From positions 372,001 to 436,000 of the forward strand of contig NZ_JAJPUI010000002.1 of NCBI RefSeq assembly GCF_021390935.1: a DNA stretch of 64,000 bases. The letters are read 5' to 3'. Every line of letters starts with the position of its first letter. Within the stretch, counting starts at the first letter, position 1. The position numbers and the translations under genes were made by a program. The notes below the pieces were generated by a model. That model was given only the letters and a program-made list of their open reading frames with translations, did not search any database and was not told the DNA's origin. The DNA comes from Streptomyces sp. CC228A (lineage in GTDB: Bacteria > Actinomycetota > Actinomycetes > Streptomycetales > Streptomycetaceae). Positions 1-8,702 of this stretch are shown piece after piece.

Positions 1-340
1 TGTCGAACTCGCCGGCGCGGATCAGCTGGTCCGCGAGGGCGATGGCGTCCAGGCCGGACAGGCACACCTTGTTGATGGTGAGCGCCGGGACGTGCATCGG
101 GATGCCGGCCTTGACGGCGGCCTGCCGGGCGGGGATCTGGCCGGCGCCCGCCTGGAGCACCTGGCCCATGATCACGTACTGCACCTGGTCGCCGCCGATG
201 CCCGCCCGGTCCAGCGCGGCCTTGATGGCGAAGCCGCCGAGGTCGGCGCCGGAGAAGGACTTCAGGGAGCCGAGCAGCCGGCCCATGGGCGTACGGGCTC
301 CAGCGACGATGACGGAGGTGGTACCGGTCGTTCCAGACAT
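1..340 (-). CDS. acetyl-CoA C-acetyltransferase (thiolase), N-terminal part, cut by window edge
   Basis: Only the first 113 residues are present; the gene runs off the left edge. Thiolases of this type condense or cleave acetoacetyl-CoA in fatty-acid, polyhydroxybutyrate and ethylmalonyl-CoA metabolism. The N-terminus reads [20 protein letters not shown], and the nucleophile motif [11 protein letters not shown] carries the expected catalytic Cys near residue 93. The start ATG (338-340 on the plus strand) is the first in frame. It is divergent from the methylmalonyl-CoA epimerase gene across a 148-bp spacer, which suggests joint control of short-chain acyl-CoA metabolism. The family is clear; the exact substrate preference cannot be judged from this fragment. 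Confidence 0.9.
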   Translation of the reverse strand, partial: MSGTTGTTSVIVAGARTPMGRLLGSLKSFSGADLGGFAIKAALDRAGIGGDQVQYVIMGQVLQAGAGQIPARQAAVKAGIPMHVPALTINKVCLSGLDAIALADQLIRAGEFD

Positions 341-400
341 GAGGACGATCCCCTTCCAGCCTGGGGGGCTGCGGAGTGAACGAGGGTTTACCGTCAATGT

Positions 401-480
401 ACTGAGCGGTACCTGCCTCGGTCACCGGGCGGATGGTGTGACGGCGCGCACGTTGCGTAACCGCTCAATGGAGCGCTCCA
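401..480. promoter_or_regulatory. possible operators between thiolase and epimerase genes
   Basis: The divergent spacer holds an 8-bp inverted pair, TGAGCGGT at 403-410 and ACCGCTCA at 460-467, and a perfect 12-bp palindrome TGGAGCGCTCCA at 469-480, which ends 8 bp before the epimerase ATG. Their placement in the only divergent promoter region fits a regulator site, but no cognate regulator is encoded nearby and I do not recognise the motif. Confidence 0.3.
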
Positions 481-488
481 CTGGTCAC

Positions 489-953
489 ATGCTCACGAGA
501 ATCGACCACATCGGGATCGCGTGCTTCGACCTCGACAAGACCGTCGAGTTCTACACAACGACCTACGGCTTCCAGGTGTTCCACACCGAGACCAACGAGG
601 AGCAGGGCGTCCGCGAAGCCATGCTCAAGATCAACGAGACGTCGGACGGCGGCGCCTCCTACCTCCAGCTGCTGGAGCCCACCCGCGAGGACTCCACGGT
701 CGCGAAGTGGCTGGCCAAGAACGGCGAGGGCGTCCACCACATCGCCTTCGGCACGGCCGACGTGGACGGCGATGCGGAGGCCGTCCGCGCCAAGGGCGTG
801 CGGGTCCTGTACGACGAGCCGCGGCGCGGCTCGATGGGCTCGCGGATCACGTTCCTGCACCCCAAGGACTGCCACGGCGTGCTCACCGAGCTGGTCACGT
901 CCGCCGGGTCCGCCTCCGGCTCCGCGGCTGAAGTCCCCTCAGCGGAGCACTGA
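489..953 (+). CDS. mce: methylmalonyl-CoA epimerase
   Basis: The 154-residue product interconverts (2R)- and (2S)-methylmalonyl-CoA, linking propionyl-CoA metabolism and the B12-dependent mutase, and it supplies polyketide extender units in streptomycetes. It is a vicinal-oxygen-chelate protein: the metal-binding His of RIDHIGIACFD is near residue 7, GVHHIAFGTADV supplies the central metal His, and the C-terminal half ends with FLHPKDCHGVLTELV. The ATG at 489 was chosen because it begins the conserved MLTRIDHIGIA start; the open frame extends much further upstream without homology. There is no obvious Shine-Dalgarno, so short-leader or leaderless translation is possible. The last 20 residues are a low-complexity Ser/Ala tail. 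Confidence 0.93.
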   Translation: MLTRIDHIGIACFDLDKTVEFYTTTYGFQVFHTETNEEQGVREAMLKINETSDGGASYLQLLEPTREDSTVAKWLAKNGEGVHHIAFGTADVDGDAEAVRAKGVRVLYDEPRRGSMGSRITFLHPKDCHGVLTELVTSAGSASGSAAEVPSAEH

Positions 954-1162
954 CCGCCCGATTCCCGGCCCGGTAGAGTGGGCGGCTCCGGGCCGGGGCC
1001 GGAGCGGGGCCGCGCCGCGGCACCGTCGCCGTCGGGTCGTCGCCAGGCGCCGAAAGGCGCCGCGGGGCGCCGATCTGACACCATTCCCCGGGGGGTCCGT
1101 TCGCCGGCGGACGGTACCCCTGCAAGGAGAGTTCGCGACCAGGGGACGGATGGGACCGCGCA

Positions 1163-4100
1163 GTGCGGGGCTACGAACGCCAGGAGAGCCACCGGGCTGA
1201 CGACGACCACCTTTCGCGGTTCGAAGCCGAGATGGACCGGCTGAAGACCGAGCGGGAGAAGGCCGTCCAGCACGCCGAGGACCTCGGTTACCAGGTCGAG
1301 GTCTTGCGCGCCAAGCTCCACGAGGCACGGCGCACCATCGCGTCCCGCCCTGCCTACGTCGATCCGAACGAGGCCGGCTACCAGGCCGAGCAGATGCTGC
1401 GCACCGCCCAGGCGCAGGCCGAGCAGATGCGCTCGGACGCCGAGCGCGAACTGCGCGAGGCCCGCGCCCAGACGCAGCGCATACTCCAGGAGCACGCCGA
1501 GCACCAGGCCCGCCTCCAGGCCGAGTTGCACAACGAGGCGGTGCAGCGCCGCCAGCAGCTCGACCAGGAGCTCGCCGAGCGGCGGCAGACCGTCGAGGCG
1601 CACGTCAACGAGAACGTGGCGTGGGCGGAGCAGCTCCGCTCCCGCACCGAGCAGCAGGCCCGCCGGCTGCTTGAGGAGTCCCGCGCCGAGGCCGAGCAGG
1701 CCTTGGCCGCCGCCCGCGCGGAGGCCGCCCGGCTCGCCGAGGAGACCCGCCACCGGGTCGGCGCCGAGGCGGAGGCCGCCCGCGCCGAGGCCGAGGCGCT
1801 CCTGCTGCGCGCCCGCAAGGACGCCGAGCGGCTCCTGAACGCCGCGTCCGCCCAGGCCCAGGAGGCCACCAGCCACGCGGAGCAGGTCCGCACCGCCACC
1901 ACGGCGGAGGCCGAGCAGGCGCGCCGGCAGGCCACCGAGCTCAGCCGGGGCGCCGAGCAGCGCATGCAGGAGGCCGAGGAGCGGCTGCGGGAGGCCCGCG
2001 CGGAGGCCGACAAGCTGGTCGCGGCCGCCACGGAGGACGCGGCCAAGCGCCTGGCGGCCGCCGACTCCGCGAACGAGCAGCGCAGCCGTACCGCCAAGGC
2101 GGAGATCGCCCGGCTCGTCGGCGAGGCGACCAAGGAGGCCGAGGCGCTCAAGGCGGAGGCCGAGCAGGCCCTCGCGGACGCCCGCGCCGAGGCCGACAAG
2201 CTGATCGCGACGGCCGCGGAGAAGGCCCGTACGAAGGCCGCCGAGGACTCCGCCGCCCAGCTCGCCCAGGCAGCCCGCAGCGCCGAGGAGATGCTCGGCA
2301 AGGCGTCCGAGGAGGCCCAGGCCACCACCCGCAAGGCGGGCGAGGAGGCCGAGCGGATCCGCCGGGAGGCGGAGGCGGAGGCGGACCGGCTGGTCAGCGA
2401 GGCCGCCGACACCGCCGAGCAGCTGCGCGGCGCCGCCAAGGACGACACCAAGGAGTACCGCGCCAAGACCGTCGAGCTCCAGGAGGAGGCGCGGCGGCTG
2501 CGCGGCGAGGCCGAGCAGCTGCGCGCCGAGGCCATCGCGGAGGGCGAGCGGATCCGGGCGGAGGCCCGCCGGGAGGTCGTCCAGCAGATCGAGGAGGCCG
2601 CGAAGAAGGCCGAGGAGCTCCTCACCAAGGCGAAGTCGGACGCCGACGAGCTGCGCACCGCCGCGAGCACCGACAGCGAGCGGGTCCGCGCCGAGGCCAT
2701 CGAGCGGGCCGCCGCGCTGCGCCAGCAGGCCGACGAGGCCCTGGAGCGCACCCGCGGCGAGGCCGAGCAGCTGCGCGCGGACGCCGAAGAGCAGGCCGCG
2801 TCGGTGAAGGCGGCGGCCGAGGCCGCTGCCGCCGCGCTGCGGGAGGAGACCGAGCGGGGCATCACCGCCCGCCGGGAGGAGGCCGCCGAGGAGCTGGCGC
2901 GGCTCCAGTCGGAGGCCGAGGCGCGGCTCGTGTCGGCCGAGCAGACCCTGGCCGACGCCCGCGCGGAGGGCGAGCGGCTGCGCCGGGAGGCCGCCGAGGA
3001 GACCGAGCGGCTGCGCACCGAGTCCGCCGAGCGGCGCCGTGCGCTCCAGGAGGAGGCCGAGGCCGAGGCGCAGCGGCTGCGCACGGAGGCCGCGGCGGAC
3101 GCGTCGGCGGCGCGCGCCGAGGCGGAGAACACGGCGGTACGGCTCCGGGCGGAGGCGTCCGCGGAGGCGGAGCGGCTCAAGGCGGAGGCGCAGGACGCCG
3201 CGGACCGGCTCCGCGCCGAGGCGCAGGCCGCCGCCGAGCGGCTGAAGACGGAGGCCGCGGAGGAGTTGGCGGCCGCGCAGGAGGAGGCCAACCGGCGCCG
3301 CCGGGAGGCCGAGGAGACGCTGGGCGCCGCGCGCGGCGAGGCGGACCAGGAGCGCCGCCGCGCCCGGGAGCAGAGCGAGGAGCTGCTGGCGTCGGCCCGC
3401 AAGCGGGTCGACGAGGCGCAGGCCGAGGCGCAGCGGCTGGTCGAGGAGGCCGAGCGGCGGGCCGCGGAGATGGTCGGCGCCGCCGAGCAGACCGCGCGCG
3501 AGGTGCGGGAGTCCGTCGCGGGCCTCCAGGAGCAGGCCGAGGAGGAGATCGCCGGGCTGCGGTCGGCGGCCGAGCACGCCGCGGAGCGCACCAGGACGGA
3601 GGCCCAGGAGGAGGCCGACCGGGTCCGCGGCGACGCGTACGAGGAGCGGGAGCGCGCCTCGGAGGACGCCACGCGGCTGCGGGACCGGGCGCGCGAGGAG
3701 TCCGACGCGGCGAAGGCGCTGGCCGAGCGGACCGTGCGGGAGGCGCTGGAGGAGGCCGAGAAGGCCAGGGCGGACGCGGCCGAGTACGGGCAGCGGGTGC
3801 GGACGGAGGCGTCCGACGCGCTGGCCTCCGCGGAGCAGGACGCGGCGCGCACCCGGCAGGAGGCCAGGGGCGACGCCAACCGCATCCGGTCGGAGGCGGC
3901 GGAGCAGGCGGACCGGCTCGTCACGGAGGCGTCCGCCGAGGCGGAGAAGCTGGTGTCCGACGCCACGGCCGAGGCCGAGCAGGTCAAGGCGGACGGCGAA
4001 GCCGAGGCCGAGCGCCTGCGCACCGCCGCCCGCGCCGACGGCGAACAGGTCCTCGACAAGGCCCGCGCCGAAGCCGACCGCCTCCTCGACGAGGCACGCA

Positions 4101-5431
4101 AGGACGCCGGCAAGCGCCGCTCCGACGCCGCCGCCCAGGCCGACGAACTCGTCACCAAGGCCGCCGCAGAAGCCGAACAGCTCACCGCCGAAGCCGCCGG
4201 GACGCTGGAGGAGGCCCGCGAGGAGGCCGCGCGGCTGCGCACCGAGGCCGAGCAGGTCAAGGCGGACGGCGAAGCCGAGGCCGAGCGCCTGCGCACCGCC
4301 GCCCGCGCCGACGGCGAACAGGTCCTCGACAAGGCCCGCGCCGAAGCCGACCGCCTCCTCGACGAGGCACGCAAGGACGCCGGCAAGCGCCGCTCCGACG
4401 CCGCCGCCCAGGCCGACGAACTCGTCACCAAGGCCGCCGCGGAAGCCGAACGGCTCACCGCCGAAGCCGCCGACCAGGCGGAGCGGCTGCGGGCCGAGGC
4501 CGCCGAGAAGGTCGGCGCGGCCCAGCAGGCTGCGGAGCGGATCCGCAGGGAGGCCGAGCAGCACCTCAAGGAGACCGAGAAGACGGCCGACCGGGTGCGG
4601 GCGGAGGCCCGCGCGGAAGCCGACCGGCTGCGGGACGAGGCGCGCGAGGACGCCGGCAAGCGGCGGGCGGACGCGGCCGAGCAGGCCGACCAGCTCGTGG
4701 CGAAGGCCCAGGAGGAGGCGCTGCGCGCCACCACCGACGCCGAGGCGCAGGCCGACACGATGGTCGGCGCGGCCCGCAAGGAGGCCGAGCGGATCGTGTC
4801 CGAGGCGACCATCGAGGGCAACGCCCTGGTGGAGAAGGCCCGCACGGACGCGGACGAGCTGCTGGTCGGTGCGCGCCGGGACGCCAACGCCATAAGGGAG
4901 CGCGTCGAGGAGCTGCGTACGCGCACCGAGTCGGAGATCGAGGAGCTGCACGAGCGGGCCCGGCAGGAGAGCGCCGAGCAGGCCCGCGTCGCGGGCGAGC
5001 GCGCCGACAAGCTGGTGAGGACGGCGGAGGAGAAGCTGGCGCAGGCCGAGGAGAAGGCCAAGGAGCTGGTGGCGGACGCCAATTCGGAGGCCAGCAAGGT
5101 CCGGATCGCCGCGGTGAAGAAGGCGGAGGGCCTGCTGAAGGAGGCCAATCAGAAGAAGACCGACGTCAACCGCGAGGCGCAGCAGATCAAGGAGGACGCC
5201 GAGCGGGAGGCGGACGCGCTGCTGGCGGCCGCGCGGCGCGAACTGGAGGTGCTGGAGCGGCGGCAGGAGGACATCAAGGGGGAGATCTCCCGTGTCCAGG
5301 CCGTGCTGGAGGCGTTGGAGAGTTTCGAGGCGCCCGCCGGAGGTGGCGGTGGCAAGGAGAGCGGCAGCAGCACCAAGGCGGCCGCCGGCGCCGGGGGTAC
5401 CCGTACGGGTGGCAAGTCAAACGCCGGCTAA
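1163..5431 (+). CDS. scy: Scy-type coiled-coil polarity protein
   Basis: The 1422-residue product is an almost continuous Ala/Glu/Arg-rich coiled coil, as in Scy, the scaffold that with DivIVA and FilP builds the hyphal-tip polarisome. After a short N-terminal coiled coil (DHLSRFEAEMDRLKTEREKA, about residues 16-35) there is a Pro-containing hinge (SRPAYVDPN), then more than 1250 residues of hendecad/heptad repeats, and a Gly/Lys-rich tail. It precedes filP by 115 bp, the arrangement I recall from S. coelicolor. The start is GTG at 1163 (protein begins MRGYERQ); no strong Shine-Dalgarno precedes it. A 231-bp direct repeat (3969-4199 and 4242-4472) duplicates about 77 residues, and would account for most of the extra length over the roughly 1326 residues I recall for S. 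coelicolor Scy. Confidence 0.92.
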   Translation: MRGYERQESHRADDDHLSRFEAEMDRLKTEREKAVQHAEDLGYQVEVLRAKLHEARRTIASRPAYVDPNEAGYQAEQMLRTAQAQAEQMRSDAERELREARAQTQRILQEHAEHQARLQAELHNEAVQRRQQLDQELAERRQTVEAHVNENVAWAEQLRSRTEQQARRLLEESRAEAEQALAAARAEAARLAEETRHRVGAEAEAARAEAEALLLRARKDAERLLNAASAQAQEATSHAEQVRTATTAEAEQARRQATELSRGAEQRMQEAEERLREARAEADKLVAAATEDAAKRLAAADSANEQRSRTAKAEIARLVGEATKEAEALKAEAEQALADARAEADKLIATAAEKARTKAAEDSAAQLAQAARSAEEMLGKASEEAQATTRKAGEEAERIRREAEAEADRLVSEAADTAEQLRGAAKDDTKEYRAKTVELQEEARRLRGEAEQLRAEAIAEGERIRAEARREVVQQIEEAAKKAEELLTKAKSDADELRTAASTDSERVRAEAIERAAALRQQADEALERTRGEAEQLRADAEEQAASVKAAAEAAAAALREETERGITARREEAAEELARLQSEAEARLVSAEQTLADARAEGERLRREAAEETERLRTESAERRRALQEEAEAEAQRLRTEAAADASAARAEAENTAVRLRAEASAEAERLKAEAQDAADRLRAEAQAAAERLKTEAAEELAAAQEEANRRRREAEETLGAARGEADQERRRAREQSEELLASARKRVDEAQAEAQRLVEEAERRAAEMVGAAEQTAREVRESVAGLQEQAEEEIAGLRSAAEHAAERTRTEAQEEADRVRGDAYEERERASEDATRLRDRAREESDAAKALAERTVREALEEAEKARADAAEYGQRVRTEASDALASAEQDAARTRQEARGDANRIRSEAAEQADRLVTEASAEAEKLVSDATAEAEQVKADGEAEAERLRTAARADGEQVLDKARAEADRLLDEARKDAGKRRSDAAAQADELVTKAAAEAEQLTAEAAGTLEEAREEAARLRTEAEQVKADGEAEAERLRTAARADGEQVLDKARAEADRLLDEARKDAGKRRSDAAAQADELVTKAAAEAERLTAEAADQAERLRAEAAEKVGAAQQAAERIRREAEQHLKETEKTADRVRAEARAEADRLRDEAREDAGKRRADAAEQADQLVAKAQEEALRATTDAEAQADTMVGAARKEAERIVSEATIEGNALVEKARTDADELLVGARRDANAIRERVEELRTRTESEIEELHERARQESAEQARVAGERADKLVRTAEEKLAQAEEKAKELVADANSEASKVRIAAVKKAEGLLKEANQKKTDVNREAQQIKEDAEREADALLAAARRELEVLERRQEDIKGEISRVQAVLEALESFEAPAGGGGGKESGSSTKAAAGAGGTRTGGKSNAG
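3969..4472 (+). repeat. internal direct repeat in scy, 2 x 231 bp, 273-bp period
   Basis: Bases 3969-4199 and 4242-4472 differ at only two positions. The period is 273 bp, 91 codons, so the frame is kept; 91 equals two heptads plus seven hendecads, so coiled-coil phase could be kept too. Codon choice inside the copies (many GCCGAA) differs from the GCGGAG-rich flanks, which suggests a recent duplication or gene conversion. Confidence 0.95.
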
Positions 5432-5546
5432 GCCACTCAAAAGGCTGGACATTCTCCCAATCAAACGGTCATCCGCTCGATGACACGCCGCTGCGGCCCC
5501 TAGGATTCCCCCTAACACCTCACCGGTCTCATTCGACAGGAACCCC

Positions 5547-6482
5547 ATGAGCGACACTTCCTCCCCCTTCGGCTTCGAGCTCGTGCGGCGTGGTTACGAC
5601 CGCGGTCAGGTGGACGACCGCATCAGCAAGCTCGTTGCCGACCGTGACAGTGCTCTGGCCCGTATCACAGCTCTGGAAAAGCGCATCGAGGAGCTGCACC
5701 TCGAAACGCAGAACGCACAGGCCCAGGTGAGCGAGGCCGAGCCGTCGTACGCCGGCCTCGGTGCCCGGGTCGAGAAGATCCTCCGGCTGGCCGAGGAGGA
5801 GGCGAAGGACCTGCGTGAGGAGGCGCGCCGCGCCGCCGAGCAGCACCGCGAGCTCGCCGAGGCCGCGGCCCAGCAGGTGCGCAACGACGCGGAGACGTTC
5901 GCCGCCGACCGCAAGGCGAAGGCCGAGGACGAGGGCGTACGGATCGTCGAGAAGGCGCAGGGCGAGGCGAACCAGCTGCGTGCCGAGGCGCAGAAGGACG
6001 CGCAGTCGAAGCGCGAGGAGGCGGACGCGCTCTTCGAGGAGACCCGGGCGAAGGCGGCGCAGGCGGCCGCCGACTTCGAGACGAACCTCGCGAAGCGGCG
6101 CGAGCAGTCGGAGCGCGACCTGGCGTCGCGTCAGGCGAAGGCCGAGAAGCGGCTCGCGGAGATCGAGCACCGGGCGGAGCAGCTGCGCCTGGAGGCCGAG
6201 AAGCTGCGTACCGACGCGGAGCGCCGGGCCCGCCAGACCGTGGAGACGGCGCAGCGGCAGGCCGAGGACATCGTGGCCGACGCGAACGCGAAGGCCGACC
6301 GGATCCGCAGCGAATCCGAGCGGGAGCTCGCGGCGCTGACGAACCGTCGCGACTCGATCAACGCCCAGCTGACCAACGTCCGCGAGATGCTGGCCACGCT
6401 GACGGGTGCGGCCGTCGCCGCCGCGAACGTGCCGGGCGACGACGAGGTCACCCGCGGGGTGCCCGCCCAGCAGTCCCGCTGA
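5547..6482 (+). CDS. filP: FilP, intermediate-filament-like cytoskeletal protein
   Basis: The 311-residue protein is the small partner of Scy; FilP forms filament networks near growing hyphal tips and gives mechanical stiffness. The N-terminus (residues 6-50) holds a DivIVA-like segment, GFELVRRGYDRGQVDDRISK, followed by a coiled coil to about residue 280 and a short disordered C-terminus. The coiled coil is Glu/Ala/Arg rich with the same hendecad style as Scy. ATG at 5547 follows GACAGGAACCCC, a weak Shine-Dalgarno. It lies 115 bp after scy and is followed by a 13-bp-arm hairpin. Length matches the 310 residues I recall for S. coelicolor FilP. Confidence 0.95.
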   Translation: MSDTSSPFGFELVRRGYDRGQVDDRISKLVADRDSALARITALEKRIEELHLETQNAQAQVSEAEPSYAGLGARVEKILRLAEEEAKDLREEARRAAEQHRELAEAAAQQVRNDAETFAADRKAKAEDEGVRIVEKAQGEANQLRAEAQKDAQSKREEADALFEETRAKAAQAAADFETNLAKRREQSERDLASRQAKAEKRLAEIEHRAEQLRLEAEKLRTDAERRARQTVETAQRQAEDIVADANAKADRIRSESERELAALTNRRDSINAQLTNVREMLATLTGAAVAAANVPGDDEVTRGVPAQQSR

Positions 6483-6522
6483 GGCACCGACACCTTGACC
6501 GGCGGGCCCGCGCCCGCCGCCC

Positions 6523-6561
6523 CGGACGCCGGAGGAGCTGACCGCAGCCCTCCGGCGTCCG
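6523..6561 (+). terminator. hairpin after filP
   Basis: Perfect 13-bp arms, CGGACGCCGGAGG (6523-6535) and CCTCCGGCGTCCG (6549-6561), enclose a 13-nt loop. It lies 40 bp after the filP stop; there is no T-tract, as is common for Streptomyces terminators. Confidence 0.75.
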
Positions 6562-6928
6562 CGCGTTCCCGGCCTCCCGGCCTCCCGGTGGCCCGGTGGC
6601 CCGGCACGCGCCGGTACGGGCGGGGCGGGCGTCCGTACGGGCGTGGCGGGCTGCCGGGCGGTCCGGGCATCCGCACGGGCGGCGAGCCCGGCCGGGCACA
6701 CGTCCGGGCGGTCGGGGCGGCACACCCCGGTACGGGCGGGACGGGCCGGGGCCGTACGTGACGGCCGCCGGGCCCTGCATGGACGGCGGGCACGCGGGGC
6801 GTCCTCACCCCTGCGAGTGAGGCCGGACGCCGGTCGCCACCGCGCCGGTACGGGAGGGGCGCGCGCCGGTCGGCCGACGCTCCCTACGGGCGGCAGGCAC
6901 GCGGGGGCGGTGCATGCGGAGGTCGCCG

Positions 6929-7256
6929 GCGCGGACCCGGGAGGGGTACGCGCCTCCATGCGCACGCGGAGCCGGGCCGGGACGCGCGGCGGCGACCAGG
7001 GCGGGGAGGATCAGGCGGCGCGGGCGGGCGGGAACGCGAGGCGGTGCCGGTCGAGGTCGGCTGGGCGCGGACCCGGGAGGGGTACGCGCCTCCATGCGCA
7101 CGCGGAGCCGGACCGGGACGCGCGGCGGCGACCAGGGCGGGGAGGATCAGGCGGCGCGGGCGGGCGGGAACGCGAGGCGGTGCCGGTCGAGGTCGGCTGG
7201 GCGCGGACCCGCGAGGGGTACGCGCCTTCGTACGCACGCGGAGCCGGACCGGGAGG
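6929..7256. repeat. 136-bp tandem repeat, about 2.4 copies
   Basis: Units start at 6929, 7065 and 7201, each with GCGCGGACCC. Units one and two differ at a single position; the third decays after about 55 bases. The period is not a multiple of three, so the repeat is unlikely to be protein-coding. Confidence 0.93.
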
Positions 7257-7380
7257 CAGGGGCCGGCCACGGCAGGGTGCGGACCGGGTGGGTCGGAGGG
7301 AAGTCGGGTCCGGGCATGGGTGGTGCGGACCACCCGCCGGGCGCTTGACGCGGTCCGGTGCTGCCTGGCCCGCGGGCGGC

Positions 7381-7462
7381 GCTGTCCTGGTCCGCGCGGG
7401 ATGCCGTCCTGGCCCGCGGACGGCGCCGTCCTGGCCCGCGGACGGCGCCGTCCTGGTCCGCT
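7381..7462. repeat. 22-bp tandem repeat, about 3 copies
   Basis: The unit GCCGTCCTGGCCCGCGGACG with two further bases recurs at 7403, 7425 and 7447 (exact 22-bp spacing, last copy diverging), with a degenerate copy just upstream. It is intergenic. Confidence 0.85.
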
Positions 7463-7734
7463 GCCGGGGCCAGTCGGGGAGGCCGTACCGGGGTGGTCGG
7501 CGCGGCCCGTGGGGGCGGGGCGCGGCACAGGACCCGCGCCGGGCGGCCCGGCGGAGCGGCGGAGCGGCCGGCGCCCGTGCCGCGTCCGAGGGCCCGGGGA
7601 AGCCACCGGGCGCCCGGGGAAGCCGGGGCGGGCGTCCGCCCGGTGCGGCTCGCGCGGTGCCACCGGGCCGTCCGCGGCGGCGGGGCCCCGGAGTTCGGGT
7701 GTGCCCCCCGGTAGCGGCCGGTGCCCCGCCCCCG

Positions 7735-7747
7735 TAGCGTGGGTGCG
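7735..7747 (+). promoter_or_regulatory. -10 element for a leaderless ABC transporter mRNA
   Basis: TAGCGT at 7735-7740 is followed by exactly six bases and then the GTG start at 7747, so transcription would begin at the start codon. No Shine-Dalgarno is present, which supports this reading. Confidence 0.55.
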
Positions 7748-8694
7748 TGATCGAGATCGAGGGTCTGACCAAACGCTTCGGCACGAAGACAGCCGTCGAC
7801 GACCTCACCTTCACCGTCCGCCCGGGGGTCGTCACCGGCTTCCTCGGGCCGAACGGGGCGGGCAAGTCGACGACGATGCGCATGATGCTCGGCCTGGACG
7901 CGCCGACCAGCGGCACCGTGCGGATCGACGGGCGGCACTACCGGGAGCTCGACGAGCCCCTGAAGGACATCGGCGCGCTGCTCGACGCGAAGGCCGTGCA
8001 CGGCGGCCGCAGCGCGTACCACCACCTGCTGTGCCTCGCGCAGTCGAACCGCATCCCCGAGCAGCGGGTCCGCGAGGTGCTGGACATCGTGGGACTGTCC
8101 TCCGTGGCGCGCAAGAAGGCCAAGAACTTCTCCATGGGCATGGGCCAGCGGCTGGGAATCGCGGCAGCGCTGCTCGGCGATCCGCGCATTCTCCTCTTCG
8201 ACGAACCGGTCAATGGTCTGGACCCCGAGGGAATTCACTGGATCCGCAATCTCTTCAAAGCCCTCGCCGCCGAAGGCAGGACGATCTTCGTTTCCAGTCA
8301 TCTGATGAGCGAAATGGCACTCACCGCCGATCACTTGGTGGTCATCGGACAAGGCAGACTGCTCGCGGACACGTCGATGGCGGATTTCATCGCCCGCAAC
8401 TCCCGCAGTTACGTACGGCTCCGCTCCCCGCAGCGGGAGAGCCTGCTCGACGTGCTGCGGGCCGAGGGACTGGCCGCCGTGGAGGCGGACGGCGGGGCCC
8501 TGGAGATCGACGGGGCGACGACGGAGCGCATCGGGGAGCTCGCGGCGGAGCACGGCGTCGTGCTGCACGAGCTCAGCGCCCAGCACGCCTCCCTGGAGGA
8601 GGCGTTCATGAAGATGACCGCGGCGGCGGTCGAGTACCACGCACAGGACACCGCCCCGCAGCCCACCTGGGGCGCGGGCGTGAAGGGGGCTTGA
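7747..8694 (+). CDS. ABC transporter ATP-binding protein (module 1)
   Basis: The 315-residue ATPase powers the permease encoded next; the pair resembles ABC-2 type drug/lantibiotic-immunity exporters. Walker A is GPNGAGKST (about residue 38), the signature is FSMGMGQRLGIA (residues 127-138) and Walker B is ILLFDEP (about 150), followed by the VNGLDPEG D-loop and the switch His in VSSHL. The last 90 residues are a regulatory domain. The GTG at 7747 is preceded by a -10-like TAGCGT and no ribosome site, so it is probably leaderless. The stop is 8 bp before the permease ATG. The protein is a close paralogue of the ATPase at 9647, so the two modules arose by tandem duplication. Confidence 0.93.
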   Translation: MIEIEGLTKRFGTKTAVDDLTFTVRPGVVTGFLGPNGAGKSTTMRMMLGLDAPTSGTVRIDGRHYRELDEPLKDIGALLDAKAVHGGRSAYHHLLCLAQSNRIPEQRVREVLDIVGLSSVARKKAKNFSMGMGQRLGIAAALLGDPRILLFDEPVNGLDPEGIHWIRNLFKALAAEGRTIFVSSHLMSEMALTADHLVVIGQGRLLADTSMADFIARNSRSYVRLRSPQRESLLDVLRAEGLAAVEADGGALEIDGATTERIGELAAEHGVVLHELSAQHASLEEAFMKMTAAAVEYHAQDTAPQPTWGAGVKGA

Positions 8695-8702
8695 GGGCAG
8701 TC

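Larger units (their letters stand above)
6562..7734. other. 1.2-kb gap without a convincing gene
   Basis: The stretch between the filP terminator and the first ABC gene is extremely G-rich on the plus strand. Open frames exist in several phases, but they are Arg/Gly/Pro-rich and contradictory, and the 136-bp repeat period is not a multiple of three. I see two minisatellites (separate entries) and nothing else that I can name. Confidence 0.6.

Noticed and set aside
659..4951. 1430-codon open frame on the minus strand opposite scy
   Set aside because: It mirrors the GC-rich repetitive coiled-coil gene, reads as Leu/Gly/Arg repeats without any fold signature, and also runs across the epimerase gene.
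1378..5148. second long antisense frame (Ser/Ala/Arg-rich) opposite scy
   Set aside because: Same cause: absence of stop codons opposite a GC-rich repetitive gene.
6929..7256. CRISPR-like array
   Set aside because: The repeats are contiguous and long, with no unique spacers and no cas genes.
6643..7737. long frames on both strands in the filP-ABC gap
   Set aside because: Contradictory frames, Arg/Gly-rich content and a 136-bp repeat period not divisible by three.
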